Shown here in pieces: positions 12,440-22,921 of a stretch of 64,000 nt of DNA. Position numbers and translations under genes: made by a program. Positions within the stretch are counted from its first letter, which is position 1. Each line of letters opens with the position of its first letter. The notes below the pieces were generated by a model that ran no database searches, was not told the origin of the DNA, and was given only the letters and a program-made list of their open reading frames with translations. The DNA comes from Dactylellina haptotyla (lineage: Eukaryota > Ascomycota > Orbiliomycetes > Orbiliales > Orbiliaceae): positions 1,860,001-1,924,000 of the forward strand of contig CM062382.1 in assembly GCA_031310005.1 (NCBI GenBank), read 5' to 3'.

Positions 12440-13292
12440 ATGTCTTCGGGGTTTGTGTCCTCGGGCCAACTGGACGCATCAGACTCCACCGAAAAACCCA
12501 ATACCTATGATGATACAGAGGGCGCTCAGGAGCCGACTGGGGTGGACGCCTGGGCCGCCGCCGATGCGGCCGTGAAAGCTGCGAAAGAGAAGGCTGCTAG
12601 CTCGGGGCTTGTAGGAAGCCAGGAGGGAGGGAAGTCGCTCTACGAGGTCTTACAAGCCAACAAAGGTTGATACCTTCTTGAACAAAGTCCGTTCTCGTCA
12701 ATTGCAGGTTTGATGGCTGAAATGTTCGGTTACTCTAGCGCGCAAACAGGAAGCTTTCGAAGAGAAATTGAAGTTTAAGAACCAGTTTCGGTCGCTCGAC
12801 GACGGCGAAGTCGAATTCCTCGACTCGATAGTCAGCGAGCAGCGTGCAGAAGAAGAAGCTAAGAAGAAAGAGCTTGAGTCCCAGCTCGATGATTTTCGAA
12901 AGTTGCAATATGAAGCAGACCATGATCCTAATGCCGCTAATACCTCTCTGACTGAAGGAAGTGGGAGTACTTGGGCAGTATCCGCCCGTCGAAAACGAAA
13001 GAAGGATAAAGAGAATACAATTGCGGCGAATTTGAAGCTACGGAAGATGAGTGATGGTACGAGGAAAGAAAGTGCGCTGCCAGTTAACGATTCTACGAAA
13101 GCGAGTGATAAGGCGACAAATGACGAGGCACCCGATCCAGTACTGCAACCAATCACTGCTGCAAATGATACTCCGCTATTACAATCTGATAGTAACATCG
13201 AAAAGCGGAACATCAAAACGCCGGTCACTGCTAAACAGAGTGTTGGTCCAGGCGGCCTTGTTGCTTATGGGTCTGATTCTGATGAGGACTGA
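12440..13292 (+). CDS. NIP30/FAM192A (PSME3IP1)-like nuclear protein, 259 aa
   Basis: Exons 12440-12665 and 12739-13292 join as NKG/A-RKQEAFEEKLKFKNQF. The conserved N-terminal domain of the NIP30 family is clear: an SGFVSSG start, then SLYEVLQANK and KQEAFEEKLKFKNQFRSLDDGEVEFLDSIV, followed by a highly charged coiled-coil (QRAEEEAKKKELESQLDDFRKLQYEA) and a basic RRKRKKDKE nuclear-localisation-like motif. The C terminus is low complexity, ending GGLVAYGSDSDED. Animal members (FAM192A/PIP30) bind the proteasome activator PA28gamma; the role in fungi is not established. I chose the ATG at 12440 because upstream frames lack conservation-like sequence. The 3' end is 114 bp from the convergent chromo gene. 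Confidence 0.88.
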
Positions 13293-13307
13293 TTGATTGA
13301 TTGATTG
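13290..13307. repeat. (TGAT)n short tandem repeat at a stop codon
   Basis: Four TGAT units plus TG begin at the TGA stop codon of the NIP30-like gene and run into its 3' region. A gain or loss of units would keep the stop in place. Confidence 0.6.
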
Positions 13308-13406
13308 AGGCGCAAATTGCAAACGATACCCATGATCTATGCACCGTAATATACATACAATAGAAGTTCGGAAAACAAATCAAAACTTTATCTGCAAGTC
13401 GATAAC

Positions 13407-14807
13407 TTAAGCGAAGGATTTCACATTGCTACTTTCTCGGCACCCTGATCCCGATTCGATCCAGAAGTCTCTCACGGGCTCAATATCTCCAAGTTCTTGC
13501 TCCGATTCCCAGGTGTCTTTCCACCTGACACGATAAAGGCCTTTCCCGTTTACGTATCTCGATTCCAAAATTTCCTTCACTGTGTACTTGCCGGATTCCG
13601 TCGCCGCTCGCATCGAGGACTTGCTCTCCCAAGTGCTGGCCCACCGGACCTTGTAATAACGACCTTCTTCAGTCTCAGATACGGATCGTATCATTCTGAC
13701 CGTAAATTCGCCATTGACATTCTCAAAAATCTCGTCACCCGCTGAAGTGGGATTGGACAGGAAACTTTGCCTCGAGGAATATGAAAGAGTGCTAGATGGA
13801 GATGTTGGCATCGGCGGGAGAGGAGGCGATGCGTAACCTGACCATGATGTCTGTGACGATGAGTCAGGCGTCGGGATATAGGAATCCGAAGAGGACTCCG
13901 CTCTCATTTGATAATCGGCGATTGGCGAAAGATTACGAAACCTGGCGGAGGACGACGGACTTGCCGGACCGCTGGCCCTTCGCCTGCCCTTACGTGGAGA
14001 GGGGGTCATCTGAATGGGTGGTATCTCCTCAAGTGGTGGAGACGGGGCTCTTGGTAAACTGTCTGTATGTGATATTCCAGATTGGTTGAAAACGCTTGAA
14101 TTCAAGGAACTTCGACGTCGGGATTTTCGAGTCTTGTATCGGGCTCTCTCGGTATGTGAAGGAATAAACTCGGATGTGGTTTCGTCGAATACGCTGGAAT
14201 CTGGTAGTTCGTCTGTAGTGGTAGTCTCCATGAAATATTGACGTTGGTTCCGTCCGGCTGTACTGCTGCTGGCCGAATGACGTGTTTTTCTCTTCGGCTT
14301 CTCATCATGATGATCTGAGACTCCATCTTTTGAATCGGGTAACTGCTCGCTCTTGCGCCTAAGTTGCACACTTGAAGCTAGGTTGTCTGCCGGCTCGATA
14401 ACTTCGTCTGGTTGAATCCCTTCCGAACGATGTCGGCGGTGTGTGTTTTTCCCCCGCGGCGCGCTTTCTGGAGTAATCAAAGTAGGCTTTTCTTCCGGTG
14501 TTCTTATTACAGCTAACTTTGGATCTGATTCTTCATCGTCGGTCACAGGGTCTAGCGTTGAACCCGACCAGCTTCTGTCTTCACCGGGCACTCGTAGATT
14601 TTCAGTCCAACTTGGATCGTCGTCTTGGGTTCGAGCTCTTGTGAACGTAAGGCCGAGAAAGCTAAGGCAAGACGAGGCACCAGGGACTGGACCCGGCCAG
14701 TTTGTATACACTCCTTTCGCCTCGCCGAAGAAAAGCGCGAGAAACCATCGGTGCCAGCCCCGAGGGAGCGAAGCCGGTCGGCCGTCTGGTGTGAGGACTG
14801 TCTTCAT
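13407..14807 (-). CDS. Protein with two C-terminal chromo-like modules, 466 aa
   Basis: Single-exon frame. Residues about 60-355 are Ser/Pro/Arg-rich and look disordered, with basic clusters (KPKRKTRHS, KTRKSRRRSS, RKGRRRAS) and many SP/TP sites. The last 110 residues hold two related units: FTVRMIRSVSETEEGRYYKVRWASTWESKSSM (about 367-398) and YTVKEILESRYVNGKGLYRVRWKDTWESEQEL (about 408-439). Each has the chromo pattern Y-x-V-x-x-I-L/R ... Y-x-VRW-x-x-TWE, followed in the second by a short C-terminal helix-like PVRDFWIES. Chromodomains bind methylated histone tails or other chromatin partners in the nucleus. I see no retrotransposon domain around it, so it looks like a host gene. The first 60 residues have no feature I recognise, and the true start might lie downstream. 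Confidence 0.75.
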   Translation of the reverse strand: MKTVLTPDGRPASLPRGWHRWFLALFFGEAKGVYTNWPGPVPGASSCLSFLGLTFTRARTQDDDPSWTENLRVPGEDRSWSGSTLDPVTDDEESDPKLAVIRTPEEKPTLITPESAPRGKNTHRRHRSEGIQPDEVIEPADNLASSVQLRRKSEQLPDSKDGVSDHHDEKPKRKTRHSASSSTAGRNQRQYFMETTTTDELPDSSVFDETTSEFIPSHTERARYKTRKSRRRSSLNSSVFNQSGISHTDSLPRAPSPPLEEIPPIQMTPSPRKGRRRASGPASPSSSARFRNLSPIADYQMRAESSSDSYIPTPDSSSQTSWSGYASPPLPPMPTSPSSTLSYSSRQSFLSNPTSAGDEIFENVNGEFTVRMIRSVSETEEGRYYKVRWASTWESKSSMRAATESGKYTVKEILESRYVNGKGLYRVRWKDTWESEQELGDIEPVRDFWIESGSGCRESSNVKSFA

Positions 14808-15884
14808 TTACCGTATCGAAAAGAAACAGGAGAGCTATTGAGAGTCGGCCTAGATGTTGAAGAATTCTAAAGAGAATATGGCGTTCTTGCAGGGGGACTG
14901 AGATGCAAATTCCTTACCCCTCTGCCCCGCACGAGCAGGTCCACTCGAGCTCCTCGGCAGCAGAGTTCTTCTCGACGGAGCCAGCTGAATCCCAATAAAA
15001 GAAGCTGACAGGGAAAGAATTGCTTAGGCTTAGATAGTGCGGTCGAAGGCCAGCCTTATTCGAGAGGAGGGCCGCCATCGGTAGAAATAGACATTTCACG
15101 AGGGCCTCCAAGCTGGCCTTGTGAGCCACTCCTTCGTGTTCCAGGTGTGCTGTACACTGATTTCAGGATAGCGGGGTTCCAGCTCGCGCGGTTCAACCAG
15201 GACACCTGACATGTGTGACATGGGCACGAATTCCACGTCGTTCAAGCGAGGTTGCCAAGTGACTAGGGATATTCCAGCGGAAGTCCGCTTCTCTTTTCCA
15301 TGCATTATTTCCCTCTTCACCTTAATGTCCTCCTGGCTTTAGACGGGGGTGACGAACATACAAAGTGAAGGACCAGATCCTGTGATGCGGCTCTGCGAGA
15401 AGTGGGTCTTAGAACTAGGCCAGCCGAGGCTGAACTTGCACTAGACTTCAAAAGGATAGGACCAGCAAGCAGACCGTAGTTGTCAGCGGTGGTGCACCGC
15501 CTTGATCCCTTCTTAATTGAAAGTTGCTGCTATTAAAATAGAGCTGAGGAACCCTTCCTACACGGTCCAGGTTTCTCTTGACTTCGAGATCGCACTTCGG
15601 GGCTTCGAGATTCGGATAGATATCTTGACACGACATTTTCTTTTTGGCAGGAACATGTTCCATCAGCCCAATCTTAGTATATCGAGAACAACACCCAACC
15701 CCACCTTCACGCGATACGTCGGATACCTACCTAGGATCGCTGTCTCCCTCTCAGCAAAGAAAGCCGGCGCATAGGGCACCGCCGGTCGTCCGGGGTTCAC
15801 CAAAGGGAAATATGGGAGTCCCTGCTTCGGATTCGAGGTTGATCTGAAACAGATACACGCCCCGCCCACCGTACTAGCCAAAAA
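14808..15884. promoter_or_regulatory. Divergent intergenic region between chromo gene and STAND-N gene
   Basis: About 1.1 kb between divergent start codons. Short open frames on both strands overlap and carry no domain. The sequence just before the plus-strand ATG (GTACTAGCCAAAAAATGG) has the A-rich context usual for fungal starts. Confidence 0.4.
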
Positions 15885-18800
15885 ATGGCTATGCCCATCC
15901 AGATTGGCGATGTTATCGCCCTCGCGAATATGTGCTATGGCATAGCCCAGGCTTTTGGTTCTGGGCGAAAGGCCGCTCCGGTGGAATTTCGAGAAGTTCA
16001 AAATGAACTATATGGACTCGGGCAGATGCTCGAATTATTGAAAAACTCTGTAGAAAGCGGCGCGATTGTTACCACAACTTATACACAATTTGGACAACCT
16101 TCTCCGACCTATCAAGCGTCACAGTCCATTGCACGCATGGTGGCAAACTGCCAGGCCACAGTGGGTCATCTAAAAGAATTTGCTAGGAAATATGCACCCC
16201 TAGCAGGAGTTCAATTCATAGAGGATGACGCTGGTGTTCGCGTCAGAAAGCTAAGCTCGACTTCCCGCCAAAAACTCCTTCTGAACTGGAAGAGAATAAA
16301 ATGGGTAGCCGAGTCTTCAAATATTCAAGGAATTAGAGATCAAATTAGTATTCATGTGCAAAGTATCACGGCGGTTGTTTCACTTGTCAATACGTACGTA
16401 TTCCTCCAAAGTTCTATTCAAGTGTTGCAGACAAAGGGAGATTATTGACACAAGATTTTGATAAGGCATGCTATAAATGCTGTTCAAATAGATGTCCAAA
16501 ATCTTGCGAGATACGCCGAGGGTCATCGCTTGGACCTAGAGGGTGCTCGTGCGAAGCTTTATGATGTTCATATGGATGTCAGCGTCGCGAATTCGAATAT
16601 CCACCATGTCTCGTCCGGGTTACACATGGTACAGCAAGATATACAATCCCTGAATCATAAACTTGAGACGATAATGCGCTGGCAGCAACGCGATATGCCG
16701 TCAGAGGCTCTCCAGGGTCAGCTGTCAGCTCTTTTGGTCAAAATAGAGCAACTGGAACGTGGTCCTTCTCTCCCGCCCCAAGTGCAACCTTGTCCTCCAT
16801 CTGCGAGTACCCCAAGTTTGCTTCCGTACCCTCTAGAGGATGGCATGCCCCGCCCTTACGGAAATGCCACATCCGTTCACTCGGTTGGCTTTTATCAATC
16901 ATCCAATTCCTCTCTACCGAGTTTTTCAGACCACCACTCGAATTCAGCCTATGGCATAGCCCCAACCCGAAGTGTTACACAATTTGCAAGCATAACAGTA
17001 GCAGAGTTACCTGCGGGACCGCCAACACGGAATGGCCGTGTGGCGTCGTTATCAATTGAACTACCATCGGAACCTATACAACGGATATCACCACTAAACA
17101 CAGAACCTATTGAAATAGGGGTGCAACGTCCCCGCGAAGAAGATCTACCACCCCGAGGGTCGCGGAAGAGAACTGCGACTGATATGTAAGGTCCAGTTTC
17201 ATTATTCGTAAACCGATGTATGATATTAATATGTTTATCCAATTTTAGCGTATTCGAGCTATGTTTGGAGACCCGAGTCAAAGATGTAGTAGCTGAGTTC
17301 AAAACACTGTGCATGAATGCTCGATTTCATGGAAACTGGACGAAAGCAACGGTAGAAACTAGCGAATATAACGAAGGTCTTTTTGCTTGTTTGTGCGAAC
17401 CTTTCGAGCACGAGGATGAAGATTTCGAACCTCACGCACAGATTCTGGAGTCTTACTTTTGTATGCATCAACTCCAAGTGATGAGGTTCTAGGTGTAAAC
17501 GATGTGAACTCTCAGCTTACCATTCTTCACTACTACTAGTAACAAATGCTACCGTTGGCTGTCATTATCACGGTAAAGTGCAGTGGATTCTGCATAATGT
17601 TGGTGATTTTAATAGGAAGAAGCCTGCTACCCTTGGTATCAGAAACCTCAGTATCCAAAGTACGTATCCCAAATTCGTAATTATTGATATGAGTTTGCTT
17701 CTCACACAAATAAACAACGTACCCTAGATGAAATGAAGTTTGAGAGGGCATTCATTGAACCAATTGCGCTCAAAACAGCGAAAGCCATCGTGAAAGGGGA
17801 GCCAGGGAACTATTTTGCATACGAACTTCGAGATGAGAAGGATGGAAATCAGATTGCTATACTGAATTCCATGGCGTAAGTTACGGACGGCTTTATTCAA
17901 TAGCAACGTTCTTAACCTGACCTTGAAATCAATAGCGACGATTCTTTCAGCGGCTATCTCGAGAGTATTACCTTTGTTATAGAGAACGAGGTAGATGGAA
18001 GCACAGAAAAAATCACGAAACGAAATATCAAACACACAAATTTACTACATTACAAGACCATTGGCGTGAAGGATGTTGAGCAAAGCGGAACATGGAAACG
18101 AGATGCCCTTAAATATACTGAATATGTTGAAATGCTCGTCCATTTTTCACCATCTAACGAAAGAGACCAGGTGGATTTGCTCAAGTTCCATTGTAAGAAG
18201 TACCTCTGATCCTTCTGATAGTCTTATTACTTACTAAACATGAACATAGTGAATGAGGTGAACCTTGAGAGTAACAACAGTCAGGATGATTGTGTCGTGA
18301 CCCTGACGATGACAAGAGGAGAAGCAACATTTCCCAGAAGAGAACCACAGCGGGAGAAAGTTACCGGAGTTGCTGAATTTAAGTTCAGTAATTCGAAAGG
18401 TAAGCGCATCCATTAGTGAGACTAATAAGAAAGCGACGATTAATTTGCATGGTTAGCGGCAAACGAGTTTCTCCTCCGCCAGAAGGATATGAGTGATGAG
18501 CTGCACTGGCTGAAAATCCAGCACTCGAAGCGGAACGAGAACGTTATGGTCAAGCTATTCGCCGAGCAAATTGAAGCTGCAGCAAAAGACGTGCATATGA
18601 GCAACGTTGAACTTGTAGTAGTGTGGGATGAGAAACGAAATAGGGGGAGAATTCTTGCTCGTTCTCGGGATGGGAGTTGCTACTTATCGCAAACTCGTAA
18701 GTAACATGCATGTGGTTTTTTCTGATTCTCAAATTCCGCGATGCTAAAATTGCCAACCTGTGCCGATAGTACACTCTGATTTCTTCAAGAGGTTTGCTGA

Positions 18801-20531
18801 GTTATCAAGTGGTGAGCTTTTCAATGGATCGGCAGAATTCTATCAACCAACAAATAAACCAGAAGAAAAAGTAAAGAAGTATCCTGGTGGGGTTGGAAGC
18901 ATCCAGTTCAGAGATTCTACTAGTAAGACCATTATTCTGGAGTCCCAGCTAGTGCCTCACTAATTTATACTTGCTAGCCGCAAATACATTTTATACCAGG
19001 TTGACAGAGTCGGCTCGACGCTTCGGCTTTGTCACCGAGCCCAAAATAATGCCAGAGGTTGCTAGCACCCAAACCACAAATACCAATGACAAACCAACAC
19101 TGCAACGCAGCATAACGCAAAAAACAGGCTCTCGAAACAGAAATTTCTCTGAGGAACACTACAAGAAAATTCTTACTGAAACTGCTGCTATAGAGGATGC
19201 CCTCCCAAAGCAAAATCTCACTAGGCCCTTAGACGCCGAAGAGCTTCTAGATCTCTTAAATCGTACAGAGGAGAAACTTCTCTACAATTTGGAGGATCCA
19301 GGATTTTTCCCCATCATAGAAGCTCCAAAACAACCAGATACAAATGAGGCTGACGAGGCTGACGCCGAAATCATGGCCCCCTCGGAGCCTAGTGAGAGAA
19401 GCCTTGACGATATTTATACCCGTAGGAAGGATCGAATGAAGGCAGAAAATAGCCCCAGACCAGATGACAGTTTCAGTGAAATGATACGAGCAGATTATTC
19501 CCAAGAATCTGAGTTATCACATAAAGTCCCACAAACAGCCAAGACCCTGCCAGGGTTGCTAACACCCGACCGAGAAAGCAAGAACCAGCTTCGGCGGCCT
19601 GCATCGTTTGATGACCTACGTCCGGAAAGGGAACGAAAAGAGCAAAAGGTCCTTATTCCGCTTGATGGAACAGGTGTTGGATTTCTATTCCCAGAGCCAA
19701 AACACCAACGCTCTCATTCCGCAAGTGGATTGGATACTCTACCCAGTGTCCCTTCACTAACAGCGAGAACATCTGGATTAAATGTTGCTCCGGCAGAGGT
19801 TATCACGGACAGGCCAATTATTCAGTCTCCAGAAGGGTACAATCCTGACGATCGGGAGGCTATTGAACTCATTGAAGATCAAAGGAAATATATTGACAGC
19901 ACTGTGCCTAAGCAGAGGTCTATACACAGTCCTAGCATTGTTGAGGCTATGTATGGTGGTGAGTACGAGAGGGGAGCCTCGCCGGTAAATCCAATAGAAG
20001 AATCATCAACTAGTAGTTATCGGCCTGCTTTAGATAGAGGTTCTTCATTACCAATCATCGCTACCCGCACTGGTATACGAGCCTATCGACTCACAACTAA
20101 CGTTGACGGAAAATTAACGATGGGAACGCTTGTGTGGGTGAACGAATCAGATGCTGCAGCTAGTATGTCCACATTTCGCGTTTCCATAACAATAGTTCTA
20201 GATGGCTAATTTCGATATCTGCATAGAACGCTTTGACGAAGGACTTGCATCTGTTCAAGTCCAGCATTTCGAAGGAGGGCCCTTGACTTGGGTTCCAAAA
20301 AGCACCCTTAAGCAGGCCCGTTACTATGCAATGAATGATAAGCAGAGAGTGGAAGAAGACGGCGGAATGGTAAAGCTGATGCGTAATGATATTTTGGTAC
20401 CCCTGCAGGACGAAGTGGACAGCAGACCTATAGAGCCACGACTCAGAGTAGTTCGTCTCACAGAAAAGTTTTCCGTATCCGTTGAGAGGGATTGGATGAG
20501 AGAAGTCAATCTTTCATTCCAGATGTCATAG
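15885..20531 (+). CDS. Large protein with fungal STAND-type N-terminal domain, 1337 aa
   Basis: Eleven exons (15885-16397, 16455-17185, 17249-17460, 17540-17659, 17728-17875, 17936-18192, 18250-18399, 18457-18696, 18770-18922, 18978-20162, 20227-20531) all join in phase through 53-79 nt introns. Residues 1-60 (VGDVIALANMCYGIAQAFGSGRKAAPVEFREVQNELYGLGQML-like) match the helical N-terminal domain found at the front of many fungal STAND/NLR-type proteins. A helical region follows to about 250. Residues 250-410 are disordered and end in a basic RKR cluster. Residues about 415-860 form a folded-looking block of alternating strands with no motif I know. Residues about 865-1230 are disordered. A C-terminal 100-residue block starts near RFDEGLASVQVQHFEGGP. 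I see no P-loop, NACHT, NB-ARC, ankyrin, WD or TPR repeat, so this is not a complete NLR. Function unknown; nuclear or cytosolic by lack of signal or membrane segments. Confidence 0.82.
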
Positions 20532-21084
20532 AGGACTTTTTAACGGTGTATCTTTTATACCTAGACCAATATACCCTGTTCTTTACTCAACTTTTTCTTC
20601 CCATCAGATTTTCATCGTGATTATGGAATAAATAGCGTGTAAATAGTTTACAATAGCGTTTCCTTTGCATTATTTTCTTCTTTCCTTTTCTTCTTCTCTT
20701 TTCGTCCTCTTTATTATTCATTTTCGTTCTATTACTACAATACTTCGTAACTTGTAATGACTACTAATTAGTCTTTTTTGAGCTTTACTAGCAGCTAAGC
20801 TAGATTTATTGTAATTCACGACTGGTCCTTGCCTATGGAAGAGAAAATGTGCGATTTTGGGGGGATCAGACGCTAAAGCTAGTTCTAATAACTATTATCA
20901 TAATTCCAGACCCATTCCATTACAAAGAACAAGCATGTGCCTGTGTAGCTACCACCCTAGCCGCTATGTGAAAATTAAAAAAACAATAAAAATAAAGAGT
21001 CGAGCTGCTTTCACGATATGATATCCGCTCTAGTTGTTGCCCCTTTTCCGTCAAAGAGCTTAGTGGCAAAATACGAAGTAGGGC
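20532..21084. other. Convergent intergenic region
   Basis: The 553 bp between two gene ends (tail to tail). It is very A+T- and pyrimidine-rich after 20650, as expected for fungal 3' UTRs. AATAAA-like words occur (for example AATAAA near 20628 and 20987). No gene seen. Confidence 0.45.
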
Positions 21085-22692
21085 TTAAATGCGACGAGTT
21101 CCGACATTTGCAGTTGGAGGACCATCGTAAACATTAACCTGAAGCTTCATGTTCGACACGTCAGATGACTTGTATACGCCCTTTCTGTTCCAACCGAATT
21201 TATCGCCTCTACGGGTTGTAGCTTGGAAGACACCATTGAATGGGACCTCAAGATCATATGTTTGAAATACAGATTTTCCTTCACAGAACTTCAAGGCAGG
21301 GCAGGTCAACATGAAAACTGTGCCTTGGCTGATCGTTTCGGAGTACGTGAGGGTTGTAGACTTTTATGTTCATGGTCAGCTTGCATACGCAAAAAACATG
21401 TCAGTGTCATCTTGTGAAACTTACAGCAGTGACAGTTAATTCCCATCGAGCAGAGACTTCAGCAGTAGCCTCGGTAATTTTTACGAAAGGAGTCTGGAAT
21501 TTGGCACCGAGAGTGACAGTAGCCCCCGTCATGAACGAGATTGAGAATGTGAATGCGTATGTTTTCGCGACAGCCTGCACAAAAATTTAGTTCCCTTCCT
21601 TAGCCAGAGATTTTAAACATCAATTTGGGGTACAAACCTTTGTATTGGTTAGATGGAAGGTTTGATTAATAGTCGAATTACGATTGTCAAGGATTTGTGT
21701 ACCAAGGATCAGGCTACCAAATGTTAGGTATTTTTCAATAACTTACTACGAGATCACGTACCTTTTACCGCCATCGCTGGGGATGCTTTGAACACCATCC
21801 TCAAATCCTTCATAATCAGCGGTCACCTAATTTATCTGTCAGTATCTAAAATTAAATTTCGTATGCGACTTTACCTACCATTTCGATACTTCGAAGCTCG
21901 TCTAAATATTCAACCCCTAGAGCTACGATTGCGGTAGCAGCATCGGGTTCTTGGTTAATTTTCTTGAGAATGCCATGAAAGCGAACTGGGTACCCGGAAC
22001 CGACGACTTTCTCCTCAATTTCACTTCCACCACTCTTACTAGTCGCGTTGTATTGGTTCTTCTTGTTAGTTCCGAATTGGAAACCAGTAATGTACTTGTC
22101 GCCACCAAAGAAGTGTTTTTTCCAGACGATTCTGCAATCAGTTACGACTTCATCTTCATCAAATTCAAAAGATCCAGGGCGTTTCGCATTCTTAGAATTC
22201 TCAGCCTAAAGCTCTGTTAGATGGTTTTTTAATATGTTGTCGACCCAAAAAACTTACAGTTCCAATTCTGGTTTCGTTACCATCGAGGTTTTTGAGGACG
22301 AGGCCCCGCATTGCTTTGTCTCCAACGAAAAATTCGATCGAAGAAAATGGGCCATCTACGGAAAACCTTTCACCGTCTGATTCAAAATCGCCATACAATG
22401 TTGGGACATCCGCAAAGGCACCCTGGGCGTCCGAGCTATTGGATTGACGCTTGGAAAGCAGACCGGCGTCGCCAGAGAGTTTCTCGATTTCTGCTTCAGA
22501 GATAGAGCCCATATTCACTAACTCGATCTTAGGGTCTTGCAGTTTCTCGAGTAGGGAGCTAGAGGGTTGCGAAGAAGCAATGGGGAGAGTCGAGGCTATA
22601 CTCTCAGCTCTCGGAGACAAGCTGACTCGAGGTAAAGCTAGAGATGGGGTTGCCATCAAAGCAGATACCAAAAAAATTGCTTTCCACGCCAT
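21085..22692 (-). CDS. Secreted jacalin-like / aerolysin-like (natterin-type) beta-pore-forming family protein, 442 aa
   Basis: Six exons (22258-22692, 21879-22205, 21762-21826, 21638-21713, 21425-21574, 21085-21360) join in frame. An N-terminal signal peptide (MAWKAIFLVSALMATPSLAL) precedes a Ser-rich propeptide ending in a Kex2-type Lys81-Arg82. Residues about 93-255 look like a jacalin-type beta-prism: AMRGLVLKNLDGNETRIGT, ITGFQFGTNK and GYPVRFHGILKKI...IVALGVEYL follow the usual strand-turn pattern. Residues about 256-440 have the aerolysin/ETX-MTX2 pattern of long alternating Ser/Thr-rich strands (FHLTNT, TFSISFMTGATVTLGAKF, EVSARWELTVTA, TLTYSETISQGTVFMLTCPA, YDLEVPFNGVFQA). This two-domain order is known from natterin-like proteins. 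No break is present. Pore formation, target and activity are inference; it could instead serve in adhesion or defence. Confidence 0.72.
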
Positions 22693-22912
22693 TAGGAAAT
22701 AGTAAATTAAATACTTAATTATTTGGAAATGGAGAAAAAAATTGTAAAATAGAAAAAAATGAGCGATGAATTTGAAAGTAAAAGAGCGTGGTAGTATTAA
22801 GATCAATAAAGTTGAAAAGAATGTACTTCAGATGTATTTGAATACACCTAAGGTTATTAAAGAAGTTGAATGGGTGTTGATTATTAGCGTCGACCTAGCG
22901 ACATTGGCCAGA

Positions 22913-22921
22913 CTTTTTATA
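22913..22921 (-). promoter_or_regulatory. TATA-like box upstream of the aerolysin-like gene
   Basis: Reads TATAAAAAG on the minus strand, 221 nt upstream of the ATG at 22692. It is a good match to a TATA element, in keeping with regulated expression of secreted proteins. The start site is not known. Confidence 0.4.

Noticed and set aside
13407-14807. Chromo protein as a retrotransposon remnant
   Set aside because: There is no reverse transcriptase, integrase or long terminal repeat in the flanks, and the frame is intact.
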